Assembly: GCA_965205785.1 (NCBI GenBank)
Contig: OZ242188.1
Coordinates: 434,001-498,000, forward strand
Direction of reading: 5' to 3'
From: BJGV01 sp965205785
GTDB taxonomy: Bacteria > Pseudomonadota > Gammaproteobacteria > Burkholderiales > Nitrosomonadaceae
Length of the DNA: 64,000 nucleotides
Under the pieces are notes generated by a model. It did not search any database. It worked only from the letters and a program-made list of their open reading frames with translations, and was not told the DNA's origin. How positions within the stretch are numbered: the first letter of the stretch is position 1; each line of letters starts with the position of its first letter. Below, one piece after another: positions 50,626-59,948 of this stretch. The translations under genes and the position numbers were made by a program.

Positions 50626-51873
50626 ATGAACAGTAATCACATTAGCATACTAAATAAAAATTGGCTTATCATCTTTGCTGTACTCTTATTTATCTCAGGT
50701 TACCAAAGTGCAAGCGCCAATCTAGAGATTTTTACCAAGGATTCAAATGGAAATATAACTGCTCTGATAGACCATCCAGATGAGTCTCTTCCATTAGCTT
50801 CAACACCAATATTATTTGTGCATGGGCATTTTCGTAATTTTCAAGAAACCTGGCTCGAATCTGTTACCGGCTTTACTTCGTTTGGAGCCGCACTTACAGC
50901 AAATAGCCATCTGGGGATCAAACCTTATTTCATAAATTTCCAAAATAACAACCGGTCAATTGTAGAGGATGCATTAGAAATTAGCCAAGCCGTTGATATC
51001 ATTCTTGGCAGGCATAACTCTAATTATAATGTGGACGACCCTGACAGCATTACCCAAAAAATAGTTATTATTGCTTACAGCAAAGGAACGATTAGTACAC
51101 GTTTGTATCTTAAAACTCTGTATCCATTAGAAGATGAATTTTTTCCAGATGTACTAGGTGGGCCTACAATCTTACCTGATCGTGATGCTAACTTTAGACC
51201 TGTGTCTGAATTTATCGCTATTTCACCACCCAACCATGGACTGAAACAACTTGTTACAAGTAGTTCTCCGCTATCAGTTAAACAGCTCAACAATGGTTAT
51301 GGTATTTTCTGCCAGCCATTAAATGACTATGCTGCAACAGATTTTATTGCCAAATTAAATGGACACCCAATACAAGATACACATGTTAATGCAAGCCTCA
51401 TCGGACAGAACTATCCAAATGAAGCACCTGGTAGCCGTTCAATTGAACAAGCTTCAGATAAAGGGATACTTTATGTAACATTTTATTCTGAGCAAAACCG
51501 AGATCTCGTTGGCGGTGATATTCCTTCTGAGGTCGAATACCCTTTACTCTCAAACTGCCCAAATACTGAAGGTCGAAAGCTGGCAAAGAACCTTGCCAAT
51601 AATACAGAGAACTTCCCTATCAACGCGGAAAGTATTCCTATCAGCACAAATATACCTGGTTCAAATGAGATTGTAGTACACAGAAATACTGTTCATGCCT
51701 GTGAGGTAATTTATCGATCTCTATATACAGCTACTCACCATCAACCGCCATCATCTATTAATGATGACATATGTATCAGCGAAAGTAGTGTTCCAGAAAT
51801 TCCAAGATCTTATGCATTTTGGTATAGAATTTTTACAGACTGGCGGAATTGGTTTCAGCTGAATCTATTCTAA
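50626..51873 (+). CDS. Lipase-like alpha/beta hydrolase, exported
   Basis: 415 residues from ATG 50626 (AGAGGGA upstream); an ATG nine codons earlier is weaker. Signal WLIIFAVLLFISGYQSASA. ILFVHGHFRNFQETWLES is the oxyanion-hole strand and IVIIAYSKGTISTRLYLKTL carries the nucleophile in AYSKG, where Ala replaces the first Gly of GxSxG. Asp and His candidates are less clear (NPPNHG-like SPPNHGLKQL). Secreted ester hydrolase; substrate unknown. Confidence 0.75.
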   Translation: MNSNHISILNKNWLIIFAVLLFISGYQSASANLEIFTKDSNGNITALIDHPDESLPLASTPILFVHGHFRNFQETWLESVTGFTSFGAALTANSHLGIKPYFINFQNNNRSIVEDALEISQAVDIILGRHNSNYNVDDPDSITQKIVIIAYSKGTISTRLYLKTLYPLEDEFFPDVLGGPTILPDRDANFRPVSEFIAISPPNHGLKQLVTSSSPLSVKQLNNGYGIFCQPLNDYAATDFIAKLNGHPIQDTHVNASLIGQNYPNEAPGSRSIEQASDKGILYVTFYSEQNRDLVGGDIPSEVEYPLLSNCPNTEGRKLAKNLANNTENFPINAESIPISTNIPGSNEIVVHRNTVHACEVIYRSLYTATHHQPPSSINDDICISESSVPEIPRSYAFWYRIFTDWRNWFQLNLF

Positions 51874-51956
51874 ACTTATTAGAAAACAATTTTGAAATGA
51901 TACAGTTTTATTATTGATACAAAGTAGATATATTAAATACCAAGTTTCTAGATAAA

Positions 51957-52214
51957 CTATTTTTTATCATTTCTTGATTTACCGATCATTGTATATAAGC
52001 GATTTGATTCATCTTCAAGGTTATTATTTGGCATATCAACATCAATACGGTTGTACCAGTATTTTGCGTTATCCATATTTCCTTCTATCCGATGTAAATA
52101 TGCGTGAATAAGACAAGTCAACTTATCATCCGTACATTGCTGTACTAATTTATGGGCTTCGTCCCAGTTTCCATCACGAGCAAGATCTAATATTTTTATA
52201 TGATCACATTCCAT
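51957..52214 (-). CDS. Small conserved hypothetical protein
   Basis: 85 residues: ILDLARDGNWDEAHKLVQQC, then LIHAYLHRIEGNMDNAKYWY. This helical pair (WDxAH ... HAYLHRxEGD ... NAxYWY) is a recurrent bacterial family, TPR-like in form, without known activity. AGGATATGGT precedes the ATG. Confidence 0.75.
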   Translation of the reverse strand: MECDHIKILDLARDGNWDEAHKLVQQCTDDKLTCLIHAYLHRIEGNMDNAKYWYNRIDVDMPNNNLEDESNRLYTMIGKSRNDKK

Positions 52215-52318
52215 ACCATATCCTGATAATCTTAAAATGCAGAGCCTAACTTACTATCCTTTTATTCTACCTGATATAGTTGTAAAACTTGTGGTGAAAA
52301 ATGATATTAGATAACTAT

Positions 52319-54499
52319 TTAGGGAATTGGTAATTGATCTTTTGCAAGACCACAGGCAGCACGATTCCGGCATATCTTGTTGTTAAGATTAAAATCAGAA
52401 ATTGCACTCTTATTGGTGTTATTTTTTGACCATTTATTCATATTAACAATATAATTATCTTTCAACTCCAATACTGCGTGAGGTTTATACCAATTAAATA
52501 GAGTGTTGTTTCCATCACGGTCAATTAAGATCCAGTTCTTTGTAATAAAAACTCTCATGGGGTTTATTTCACAGTTATCAGGCTCCGCCCCCAAAGCCAT
52601 TACATCATTGTTCTCACTATTTACGCCGTGCTGAATTACTGATTTTGTTATACGGAGCACTCCTCCACATGGCAAGTCGATGGAGCGACTATGAAATCCC
52701 CGCTCACCCAGTAAATAAACGTTTTCTAAAATAGTTTCTTTTGCACGGCTCTTTAGAATATGACCAGAACTATTCACATTACGAATGGTCGAACGGCGCA
52801 TAATCAAAGAATCTATGTTGCCAGCATAAAGACCATGCCCAAGAGTGTCTGATTTGTTATTTGAAATAGTGTTCTCGATTAGGCTATCTTCGACAATTAA
52901 CTGACCACCACGGTCATCTGTCAGGATACCCATAATACTATTGCCTAAATGAGCGCGTCTGACAGTCAGACGAAAATTACTACCTTCAGCTTTAATGCCT
53001 GCACAATTATCATCGAAACAGCCCGCCCGATGTCCCTCACCATAAAAATCTTCAATAACCACTGTACACCCATCACAAGCAACATTTATGATTCCTTTAT
53101 CATCAGCTACTCCCAAAAGTTTCACATCCTTGAGATTTACAGTGAGCGATTTGTCTATATAAAGGCCCTTGCCATAAAACCCAGGTGGAATTGACACTCG
53201 CGAACCTGTCTTAGCATTACCAATTAATCTATCCAGATTGGTTTTAGAAAGCTCCACACCCGGCATGGCTGCAGGGTGCTTATAAACCCAGACACCTGTA
53301 GTATGAAGTGAAAGTCCAACGAAAATATCGTGTTTAGTAAGATACTGCCACTTTGAATAGACATTCTTATTTCCTGAACGAGGGCTAGCACCTGTCCAGT
53401 CATAGAGAGTCCATTTCAACTCTGGCGTACGCACGTCAAGTGCTAGGATCCTTTCCTTACCATCCCACGAAAATGCTCTTCCTCTATTGTCAACAGCCAG
53501 AGATTTACCATGAAGTCTCTCATGTGGTGCCTCTATCATCTTAGACGCCCTAGTTTTTAAATTACTAATTATTAAAGTATCATGATACATTGACATGACT
53601 AGTCCCATTGGATGAAATTCAGCCAAGCCGTCACCTAAATCTTCCTCTTCCCAAAGGCGTTTACCTATGGTTCCGCTGGATGGATCAAAGGAATAAAGGT
53701 CTGTCGAATTTCCAATCATCATCATTCCATCTGGTAGTTCCAATGATCTTGGATAATTTAGATCAAGTTCACTAGGTATCGCAAGACGACGCCAAGTCAG
53801 AGGAGCTAAGCCGTTTCTTCTCTCTTGGCGTGAAGGATTGAACTCGTAAATACCACTGTATTCGGATAGTGATAGTAGCCGCGGGTCTCCTTTAAGATGC
53901 CCTTTTTTGCTATCAAAACACGAACCATCTGCTGCAGAGTCTGCTATTAAAAAAACCGTCCCAGTTTTTTTACTGAATTGTAAGCCATCATATGTATGAG
54001 GAGCGCCCGGGACACTACGTAAATCAGGCATCCAACATTTGATTGTTGATACTTCGTCTTCATCATGAGTTTGCATAAAGAAAGAAAGTGGAGAAGGATC
54101 AGTAAGCCGCGTCCAGTGTCCATTCTTTAAATTGAACTCATATACTTCATTACCTCCATAATCAGTATGGCCACCGCCCATGAAATAAAATAATAAATTT
54201 TTCTTATCGAAAGCTGCTCCGTTCCATGCATTCAGCACTGAGCTTGGCCCGCTAGCCATAAAAGTTCTATCATCTAAATTTGGCGGCCAAACTGCAGAGA
54301 TAGATGGGTGCTTCCCTGGCAAACGAATTTCGCACCAACCGCCACCTTGTTTTTCAAGCCTGGCTTTACAATCGAACAGGTTAGTCCCACTTTGAACTGC
54401 AGGAAACTCAAAGGTTGCTGTTATAGCAGAAGTTAGACATAAAGTAGATGCAAGACATATCAATAACAAGATAATTATAGTGGTATTTACGCGGATCAT
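52319..54499 (-). CDS. Secreted kelch-propeller plus parallel beta-helix protein
   Basis: 726 residues with signal IIILLLICLASTLCLTSAIT. Residues ~75-420 show propeller features (KNLLFYFMGGGHTDYGGNEV, YEFNLKNGHWTRLTDPSP, GIYEFNPSRQ). Residues ~430-690 form a right-handed beta-helix (NFRLTVRRAHLGNSIMGILT, QLIVEDSLIENTISNNK, SLIMRRSTIRNVNSSGH). Such fusions occur in secreted carbohydrate-acting or matrix proteins; no catalytic residues can be assigned. Divergent from the small rpoE-upstream gene. Confidence 0.8.
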   Translation of the reverse strand: MIRVNTTIIILLLICLASTLCLTSAITATFEFPAVQSGTNLFDCKARLEKQGGGWCEIRLPGKHPSISAVWPPNLDDRTFMASGPSSVLNAWNGAAFDKKNLLFYFMGGGHTDYGGNEVYEFNLKNGHWTRLTDPSPLSFFMQTHDEDEVSTIKCWMPDLRSVPGAPHTYDGLQFSKKTGTVFLIADSAADGSCFDSKKGHLKGDPRLLSLSEYSGIYEFNPSRQERRNGLAPLTWRRLAIPSELDLNYPRSLELPDGMMMIGNSTDLYSFDPSSGTIGKRLWEEEDLGDGLAEFHPMGLVMSMYHDTLIISNLKTRASKMIEAPHERLHGKSLAVDNRGRAFSWDGKERILALDVRTPELKWTLYDWTGASPRSGNKNVYSKWQYLTKHDIFVGLSLHTTGVWVYKHPAAMPGVELSKTNLDRLIGNAKTGSRVSIPPGFYGKGLYIDKSLTVNLKDVKLLGVADDKGIINVACDGCTVVIEDFYGEGHRAGCFDDNCAGIKAEGSNFRLTVRRAHLGNSIMGILTDDRGGQLIVEDSLIENTISNNKSDTLGHGLYAGNIDSLIMRRSTIRNVNSSGHILKSRAKETILENVYLLGERGFHSRSIDLPCGGVLRITKSVIQHGVNSENNDVMALGAEPDNCEINPMRVFITKNWILIDRDGNNTLFNWYKPHAVLELKDNYIVNMNKWSKNNTNKSAISDFNLNNKICRNRAACGLAKDQLPIP

Positions 54500-54640
54500 A
54501 GCAAAAATTAATCTCCCAATTAATTGGATTAGTCCGGTAACAGTATCATTTTATTATCTCTACCACATTTTTATTCTCAGTGACCACCAGTAGATTTTAT
54601 TCATAGTTATCAATAGAAATTTCCCTTATAGGCAAATTTG

Positions 54641-54768
54641 AACCAATTCTCTAAAGATCAATCGTAAAGTAATAATAGTATTAATCTATCATTATTTAAA
54701 TAATAATTAATTGGACTTATAAGTGTATTGGGTACATTCTTGTTTATATCCAAATATTAATTAAGGAG
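54641..54768 (+). repeat. Duplicated promoter/leader, copy 1
   Basis: About 130 bp aligning with 56611-56749: AACCAATT start, AAGATCAAT, AATTGGACTTATAAGTGTAT, TGGGTACATTCTTG and AATATTAATTAAGGAGAAA. It ends in the ribosome site of the 45-codon ORF. Confidence 0.7.
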
Positions 54769-54775
54769 AAAAAAA

Positions 54776-54913
54776 ATGGAATTTATATGGGAATATATCG
54801 CTATATCTGTTCCTAACCAGATCAAACAAAGCTGCAAACAACGTCGAGAGGTTGCAAGGTTAATTGCTGAGCAGATTCAGTCTAAAACTTCAATAGTAGA
54901 TAAGATCAAATGA
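54776..54913 (+). CDS. Small hypothetical protein upstream of rpoE
   Basis: 45 codons: EFIWEYIAISVPNQIKQSCK then QRREVARLIAEQIQSKTSIV. AAGGAG sits 8 bp before the ATG. Amphipathic and basic, no signal. Next gene is rpoE, 57 bp on, so it may be cotranscribed and could be a leader or regulator (inference). Confidence 0.6.
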   Translation: MEFIWEYIAISVPNQIKQSCKQRREVARLIAEQIQSKTSIVDKIK

Positions 54914-54969
54914 TAAGTCTCTAAAACTATTTTACTTTCAACATTAAAATGTGGAGAATACAAAGGACA

Positions 54970-55545
54970 ATGGATACTACTACTGCCGATCTCAATTTAG
55001 TCAGACGTACCAAGTTAGGCGACCGTCACGCCTTCGATATGTTAATGCTTAAACATCAGCAGAAACTTGCACGTGTTGTCTCCCGATATCACAAATTACC
55101 TCAGCAAATTGAAGATATAGTTCAGGAGGCCTTTATCAAGGCATACCTTGGAATCATGTCTTTTCGTGAAGACAGTAGATTTTCTACCTGGTTGCATCGA
55201 ATTGGAGTAAATACAGCCATAGATTTTCTGGCAGCTGAGCGCAGGCGTATTCCGCTTGATCACCCCCCGATAAGAGTAGACACCAATGAACCCATAGCCT
55301 TAGAAATTGTAGATGAAAATAATCCTGAACAGCTTTTGGCAATTCAGCAAATTAATACAACTGTTACTAAGGCGTTGAAAAAATTACCAAAGGAATTGCG
55401 TTTAGCAATTACTTTAAGAGAATTTGATGGGCTAAGCTATGAAGAAATTGCAGATATTATGGGTTGTCCTATTGGAACAGTACGTTCTAGAATATTTCGT
55501 GCACGGGAGAATATATCAGCTATACTGCGTCCACAATCAGACTGA
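54970..55545 (+). CDS. rpoE: RpoE-like ECF sigma factor
   Basis: 191 residues from ATG 54970 (AAAGGA upstream). Region 2: DRHAFDMLMLKHQQKLARVV, IEDIVQEAFIKAYLGIMSFR, FSTWLHRIGVNTAIDFLAAE. Region 4: LPKELRLAITLREFDGLSYE, EIADIMGCPIGTVRSRIFRA. Overall similarity to E. coli RpoE is high. It directs envelope-stress transcription in that family. The usual anti-sigma gene rseA does not follow; a metal transporter does, after ~100 bp. Confidence 0.92.
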   Translation: MDTTTADLNLVRRTKLGDRHAFDMLMLKHQQKLARVVSRYHKLPQQIEDIVQEAFIKAYLGIMSFREDSRFSTWLHRIGVNTAIDFLAAERRRIPLDHPPIRVDTNEPIALEIVDENNPEQLLAIQQINTTVTKALKKLPKELRLAITLREFDGLSYEEIADIMGCPIGTVRSRIFRARENISAILRPQSD

Positions 55546-55642
55546 ACCTAGCCTAAAATAATAACAATTTTTATATTCCACAAACAATCATAGATATTTC
55601 CAGTTATTTACTAAAGTTATAGGACATTCTATTAATTTTTCT

Positions 55643-56548
55643 ATGGCCTCAGGATCAAAGAAAATTATCATCGCAGCACTAATAGGAAATTCACTAATTT
55701 CCATAACGAAATTTGTTGCTGCAAGCATGACTGGTAGCTCTGCTATGTTGTCAGAAGGAATTCATTCTATAGTAGACACAGGGAATCAGATTCTTCTCCT
55801 CTATGGATTAAAGCGTGCCGCACGACCTGCTAGCCCACAATTTCCATTTGGGCATGGAAAAGAAATATATCTATGGAGCTTTGTCGTTGCTATTTTGATC
55901 TTTGCTGTTGGTGCGGGAATCTCAATTTATGAGGGCATTAATCATATTCGTCACCCCTCCACGCCTAGTGATCCTACTGTTAATTATATTGTGCTGGGAC
56001 TTGCTATGATTTTTGAAGGGGGCGCACTTTATTTTGCCATAACAGAATTTAATAAAGTGAGGGGATCATACAGCTATGTTGAAGCTGTCCAGCGTGGGAA
56101 AGACCCTTCATTGTTTGTGGTTCTATTTGAAGACTGTGCTGCCATGCTTGGATTATTTGTTGCATTAGCAGGAATCATGTTGGCACAAATCACAGGAAAT
56201 GCCTTATGGGATGGAATAGCATCAGTCACTATCGGACTAATTCTTGCTCTTACTGCTATTTGGTTGGCTCATGAAACAAAAAGTCTCCTGATCGGAGAAG
56301 GTGCAAATAAAGATATTGTCGAAGGTATCCATAAAATTGCATCAAAACAGGATTCAATTGAAAAAATAAATGAGGTTCTTACACTTCACATGGGTCCAGA
56401 GTTTATTCTGGTTAATATGAGCATTTCTTTCAAAGGTCATTTACCTGTTGGCAACATAGAAAAAGCAATAGAAATAATTACAAAAGATATCAAAGAAGAA
56501 TTTCCTATGGCAAAGAAAGTATTCATTGAAGCCGAGTCAGCCAAATAA
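55643..56548 (+). CDS. Cation diffusion facilitator (CDF) metal transporter
   Basis: 301 residues with six membrane segments. Metal-site motifs: MLSEGIHSIVDTGNQ (His-x3-Asp) on TM2 and LFEDCAAMLGL (Asp region) on TM5; FPFGHGKEIYLWSFVV is the family signature after TM2. The C-terminal cytoplasmic domain ends PMAKKVFIEAE. CDF proteins export Zn2+, Co2+, Fe2+ or Mn2+ against protons. Downstream of rpoE, possibly stress-linked. Confidence 0.93.
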   Translation: MASGSKKIIIAALIGNSLISITKFVAASMTGSSAMLSEGIHSIVDTGNQILLLYGLKRAARPASPQFPFGHGKEIYLWSFVVAILIFAVGAGISIYEGINHIRHPSTPSDPTVNYIVLGLAMIFEGGALYFAITEFNKVRGSYSYVEAVQRGKDPSLFVVLFEDCAAMLGLFVALAGIMLAQITGNALWDGIASVTIGLILALTAIWLAHETKSLLIGEGANKDIVEGIHKIASKQDSIEKINEVLTLHMGPEFILVNMSISFKGHLPVGNIEKAIEIITKDIKEEFPMAKKVFIEAESAK

Positions 56549-56610
56549 AAACCAAATGAATTACTTATTCTGATATCACGATCAGAAACTAGCCCACACA
56601 ATTCCTTGCG

Positions 56611-56749
56611 AACCAATTTTCCTAAGATCAATTGTACTGCGCATATACTGATAATATAAATTTATCGTTAAATAAAGAATAATGAATTGGACTTATCAGT
56701 GTATTGAGTACATTCTTGTAGGTATACAAATATTAATCAAGGAGAAAGA
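56611..56749 (+). repeat. Duplicated promoter/leader, copy 2
   Basis: Matches 54641-54768, including AATTGGACTTATCAGTGTAT and AATATTAATCAAGGAGAAAG, but no ATG follows the ribosome site, so the small gene was lost or only the leader was copied. It lies ~150 bp before the di-heme peroxidase gene. Confidence 0.7.
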
Positions 56750-56896
56750 GAATTATTTTTGCGACAATATGCCGCATTCAAAATTTATAAAAACTTGTGC
56801 TAAAATCCCCAGCCAACTTAATGAGTAAAGTACTTATCGAGTTGGCTTATCCAGCATAATTTCATTTTTAACTAAGTTCTAAGGAGAATACTGTTG

Positions 56897-57889
56897 ATGT
56901 TGAAAACACTACTTATGGCGTTACTATCATGTAACCTTTTTTTCTTTTCGTCTGCTCTGTTGGCAGAAGAACCAATTCAACCGATTAAAGCAGCTACGCC
57001 AAAAAATAAGGGTATGGTTGAACTAGGAAAAATGCTTTTTTTTGATCCACGTCTATCTAAATCTGGATTTATTTCATGCAATTCGTGTCATAACCTGAGC
57101 ATGGGTGGAACAGACAATATAAAAACTTCTATAGGACATAAGTGGCAACATGGCCCCATTAATGCGCCGACAGTACTAAATTCCAGCATGAATTTAGCAC
57201 AATTCTGGGATGGTCGCGCCAAAGGCTTAAAGGAACAGGCTGGAGGACCAATTGCCAATCCCGGTGAAATGGCATTTACTCATAAATTGGCGGTGGATGT
57301 TTTACGCTCAATTCCACAATACCGTGGTCGTTTTAAACAAGTATTTGGAGCAGACCAAATTTCTATTGATATGGTAACAGATGCTATTGCTGCATTTGAA
57401 GAAACTCTGGTTACACCTGATTCGCGTTTTGATAAGTGGCTTAAAGGAGACAAAAAAGCCATTAGCCAGGCTGAATTGGAAGGTTATAAATTATTTAAAG
57501 AAAGTGGCTGTGCTTCTTGTCATCATGGTACAGCTGTTGGTGGAACTTCTTTCCAGAAAATGGGAGTTCTCACTCCCTACAAAACAGCAAGTAAAGTAGA
57601 AGGCCGTAAAGAAGTGACGGGTAAGGATACAGATCGTTTTGTATTTAAGGTACCGACTCTACGTAATGTAGAACTAACTTATCCCTATTTCCATGATGGT
57701 GCAGCAGCTTCCTTAGAAGAAGCAGTGAATACAATGGGCCGATTACAACTTGGGCACAATTTTAGCATTGAAGAAAATGCCAAGATCGTAGCATTCTTAA
57801 AAACATTAACTGGGAAACAACCTGACTTTAAGTTGCCGGTCCTTCCACCTTCTGTTAATGAAACTCCTAAGCCCGAACCATTTGACTAA
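56897..57889 (+). CDS. Di-heme cytochrome c peroxidase (CcpA/MauG family)
   Basis: 330 residues from ATG 56897 (AAGGAG 10 bp upstream; TTG one codon earlier possible). Signal LMALLSCNLFFFSSALLA. Heme sites CNSCH (~56-60) and CASCH (~201-205). FDPRLSKSGFISCNSCHNLS, GPINAPTVLNSSMNLAQFWD and VPTLRNVELTYPYFHDGAAA are peroxidase signatures. It reduces H2O2 in the periplasm with electrons from cytochrome c. A strong terminator follows. Confidence 0.95.
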   Translation: MLKTLLMALLSCNLFFFSSALLAEEPIQPIKAATPKNKGMVELGKMLFFDPRLSKSGFISCNSCHNLSMGGTDNIKTSIGHKWQHGPINAPTVLNSSMNLAQFWDGRAKGLKEQAGGPIANPGEMAFTHKLAVDVLRSIPQYRGRFKQVFGADQISIDMVTDAIAAFEETLVTPDSRFDKWLKGDKKAISQAELEGYKLFKESGCASCHHGTAVGGTSFQKMGVLTPYKTASKVEGRKEVTGKDTDRFVFKVPTLRNVELTYPYFHDGAAASLEEAVNTMGRLQLGHNFSIEENAKIVAFLKTLTGKQPDFKLPVLPPSVNETPKPEPFD

Positions 57890-57917
57890 TGTATTAGAAT
57901 AGGTTCTCTCTAAATAT

Positions 57918-57950
57918 AATTGGCAGCTTTAACGCTGCCAATTATAATTT
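57918..57950 (+). terminator. Terminator after the di-heme peroxidase gene
   Basis: AATTGGCAGC and GCTGCCAATT form a perfect 10-bp stem around TTTAAC, followed by ATAATTT. Confidence 0.8.
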
Positions 57951-57972
57951 GAAACAAATCAGAGAATTCAAC

Positions 57973-58362
57973 ATGAATAGACTATTTCTAACTTTAATTC
58001 TGGCTACTATAAGCAATAGTGTGTTTGCGGAGTGGACACTTGTACAAACTGGGAAAGAATCTAATGAATATGTTGATATGGCTACTATCCGTGTATCAGG
58101 CAGTCTAGCCAAAATGTGGAGTTTGACAAATATATCAAAAAATATAAAGAATATAAGTCCTGGAGAAAAAGCTTTTGCTGTTAAGACAGTGCATGAATAT
58201 GACTGTAAAAAATATAAAAGCAGATTACTTTTTGTTGCCTGGTATAACGATTATATGGGAACTGGTGAAATTGAGCGGTCGTCTAAAAGTCCTAACGCTA
58301 AATGGAAGGCAGTAACGCCTGGTATCAGAGAAACTAGCTGGAAAATAGTATGCAAAAAATAA
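57973..58362 (+). CDS. Surface-adhesin E-like exported protein
   Basis: 129 residues from ATG 57973. Signal LFLTLILATISNSVFAEW, then WTLVQTGKESNEYVDMATIR, KMWSLTNISK, EYDCKKYKSRLLFVAWYND and a C-terminal Cys (WKIVCKK). Same family and architecture as the gene at 20.1 kb; overall sequences have diverged. Confidence 0.75.
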   Translation: MNRLFLTLILATISNSVFAEWTLVQTGKESNEYVDMATIRVSGSLAKMWSLTNISKNIKNISPGEKAFAVKTVHEYDCKKYKSRLLFVAWYNDYMGTGEIERSSKSPNAKWKAVTPGIRETSWKIVCKK

Positions 58363-58390
58363 ATTGCATCTCTTATGAGAATTAGGAATC

Positions 58391-58738
58391 TTAGTCTGGG
58401 GGACTGAACTGCCTATTACTTAAATCGTATTTATTTTTACCCCAACCCCGACATTTCCCACCTTCAAAAGTGGAAGATATTACTTTTCTGTCTTGAATCT
58501 CAAACGTAGTCTCACAAGCCACTTTTGTCTCCATCAGTCCAAACATAGCTGTATCTGATTTAGAGTAAGTTAAAAACCTACTATCCTGAGATTCATGAAT
58601 CTTAGACGGTATGCCCCATGTTCTCACTAATTCAGCTTCTGGTATTCCATGATAAGACTCAACCATGCTGTTATAACCTGTAAATGTTGCACAGCCAGAT
58701 AATATAAATATGAATACTACTATTCTTTTTTTTATCAT
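58391..58738 (-). CDS. SmpA/OmlA-like lipoprotein
   Basis: 115 residues from ATG 58738. Lipobox LSGC (Cys 15), then YHGIPEAELVRTWGIPSKIH, FLTYSKSDTA, ACETTFEIQDRKVISSTFEG and a last Cys in GKCRGWG. The G-x-P...L-x-x-WG-x-P pattern is typical of small BamE-related envelope lipoproteins. Confidence 0.7.
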   Translation of the reverse strand: MIKKRIVVFIFILSGCATFTGYNSMVESYHGIPEAELVRTWGIPSKIHESQDSRFLTYSKSDTAMFGLMETKVACETTFEIQDRKVISSTFEGGKCRGWGKNKYDLSNRQFSPPD

Positions 58739-59076
58739 TGCTAATTTCAATACTATCAAAACAGCTATTTCCCCGGCAGCTCATACATTGTTGAGAATCC
58801 ACTTTTGCTATAAAGCAGATATTTAGAAAAACAAAATTGTGTCAACAATGTACCAGAATGTGAAAAATTGTGCTAAATATAAAAAGTTTGTTTGGCAAAC
58901 CAACCCATAGCAAACAACCTCTTGCCTTTCTTCACTAACCAACTATAATTAGTGGCATCGACTATACTGTATACTATATATAGTAGGTATATGCTTATGA
59001 AACATTTAGCAGAACGAGTGGAAAGATACAATTTTCCTAGATAAATAAGAGGAATTAACATTAATGAGGCGTTGCT
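58739..59076. other. Intergenic stretch, no supported gene
   Basis: Holds a degenerate reverse P copy near 58800 and an A/T-rich region before the next plus-strand gene. A minus-strand frame (58873-59061) has no ribosome site or signature, so I do not call it. Confidence 0.45.
58796..58823 (-). repeat. Dispersed palindrome P, degenerate reverse copy
   Basis: AATCCACTTTTGCTATAAAG followed by CAGATATT; several mismatches, call is tentative. Confidence 0.35.
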
Positions 59077-59322
59077 ATGAAAGATTCCGCAGAACTATTG
59101 ATACGTATCATCGCTCACGAAAACAAACATATTGAATCAATGCGTCTTTCACTCAAGGAAGATGAGTTAACAATTCTTCGATTACAGAATAAGTCGAGAA
59201 GCATAGAGAATGAAATTGAAGAGCATAAGCAATTAATTGATGAGTACAGGGGCTACTTAAGGGAAACACCTGAAGCGTCTTATACTGAAGTGAAATTAAT
59301 TACTTCGAGTGAATCTCATTGA
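59077..59322 (+). CDS. Small coiled-coil hypothetical protein
   Basis: 81 residues, almost fully helical with heptads: HIESMRLSLKEDELTILRLQ and NKSRSIENEIEEHKQLIDEY. No signal. GAGG precedes the ATG. A P copy lies 41 bp downstream. Unknown role. Confidence 0.6.
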   Translation: MKDSAELLIRIIAHENKHIESMRLSLKEDELTILRLQNKSRSIENEIEEHKQLIDEYRGYLRETPEASYTEVKLITSSESH

Positions 59323-59363
59323 GTTGTCTTGGTTTTTATCTATATAACAGAGTATTGAAGTGG

Positions 59364-59393
59364 AATGTCTGCTTTGTGCCAAAAACAGACGTT
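59364..59393 (+). repeat. Dispersed palindrome P, copy 23
   Basis: Arms AATGTCTGCTTT and AAAACAGACGTT; first clear copy after a 28-kb gap. Confidence 0.8.
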
Positions 59394-59586
59394 CACTTAG
59401 CATACCTAAATTGATAATTTTAAGCGCTTATATGGCTTAAAATATTTTCTGGAAAATAAAAAAGGCTTATCTTGATGAATCTTCTATGGCTAAAGTTGTC
59501 TTATTAATTGGAAGTAAACCACATCTATAAATTGTAGATGTGCATGCTGTTATTTTCCTGTTTCACCTGATAGTTAGGAGGGAATA

Positions 59587-59871
59587 ATGGTAAACAGCAA
59601 GCCTGTCTCTGTAAGTAAGCTTGATCCTACTGGACCAGTCTGGGTTATTGTCAGTAAATCGGTAGCAACCCTCAAAAACATTCCAACTAAGCAAAAATTA
59701 AGTGTGGCAAACAACTCGTCAGGGTCGTATTCGATAATCGCTGTTGCTACTTATTATCACGCTGCTAAGCGTGGCTTTGAGTGTGGCTATGAGTGTGGCT
59801 ATGAAGTCAGGACCGGTTTAGGGAGAATAAAATCAGAGATAGACAATGACGCGCGATCAGGAGGGTTTTAA
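59587..59871 (+). CDS. Hypothetical small protein, first of a four-gene cluster
   Basis: 94 residues, no signal. VWVIVSKSVATLKNIPTKQK and a duplicated GFECGYECGYE motif. TAGGAGG precedes the ATG. Probably cotranscribed with the PLAT-like genes downstream. Not recognised. Confidence 0.6.
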   Translation: MVNSKPVSVSKLDPTGPVWVIVSKSVATLKNIPTKQKLSVANNSSGSYSIIAVATYYHAAKRGFECGYECGYEVRTGLGRIKSEIDNDARSGGF

Positions 59872-59948
59872 CTACCGATTTTCCTGTAACTTTATAATTT
59901 TAGTAGTTGATAGTTAAATATTTAATCACTTCAGAGGAGGAGATTAAA

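Noticed and set aside
58873..59061. Minus-strand 62-codon ORF
   Set aside because: No ribosome site, A/T-driven hydrophobic composition, no recognisable motif.
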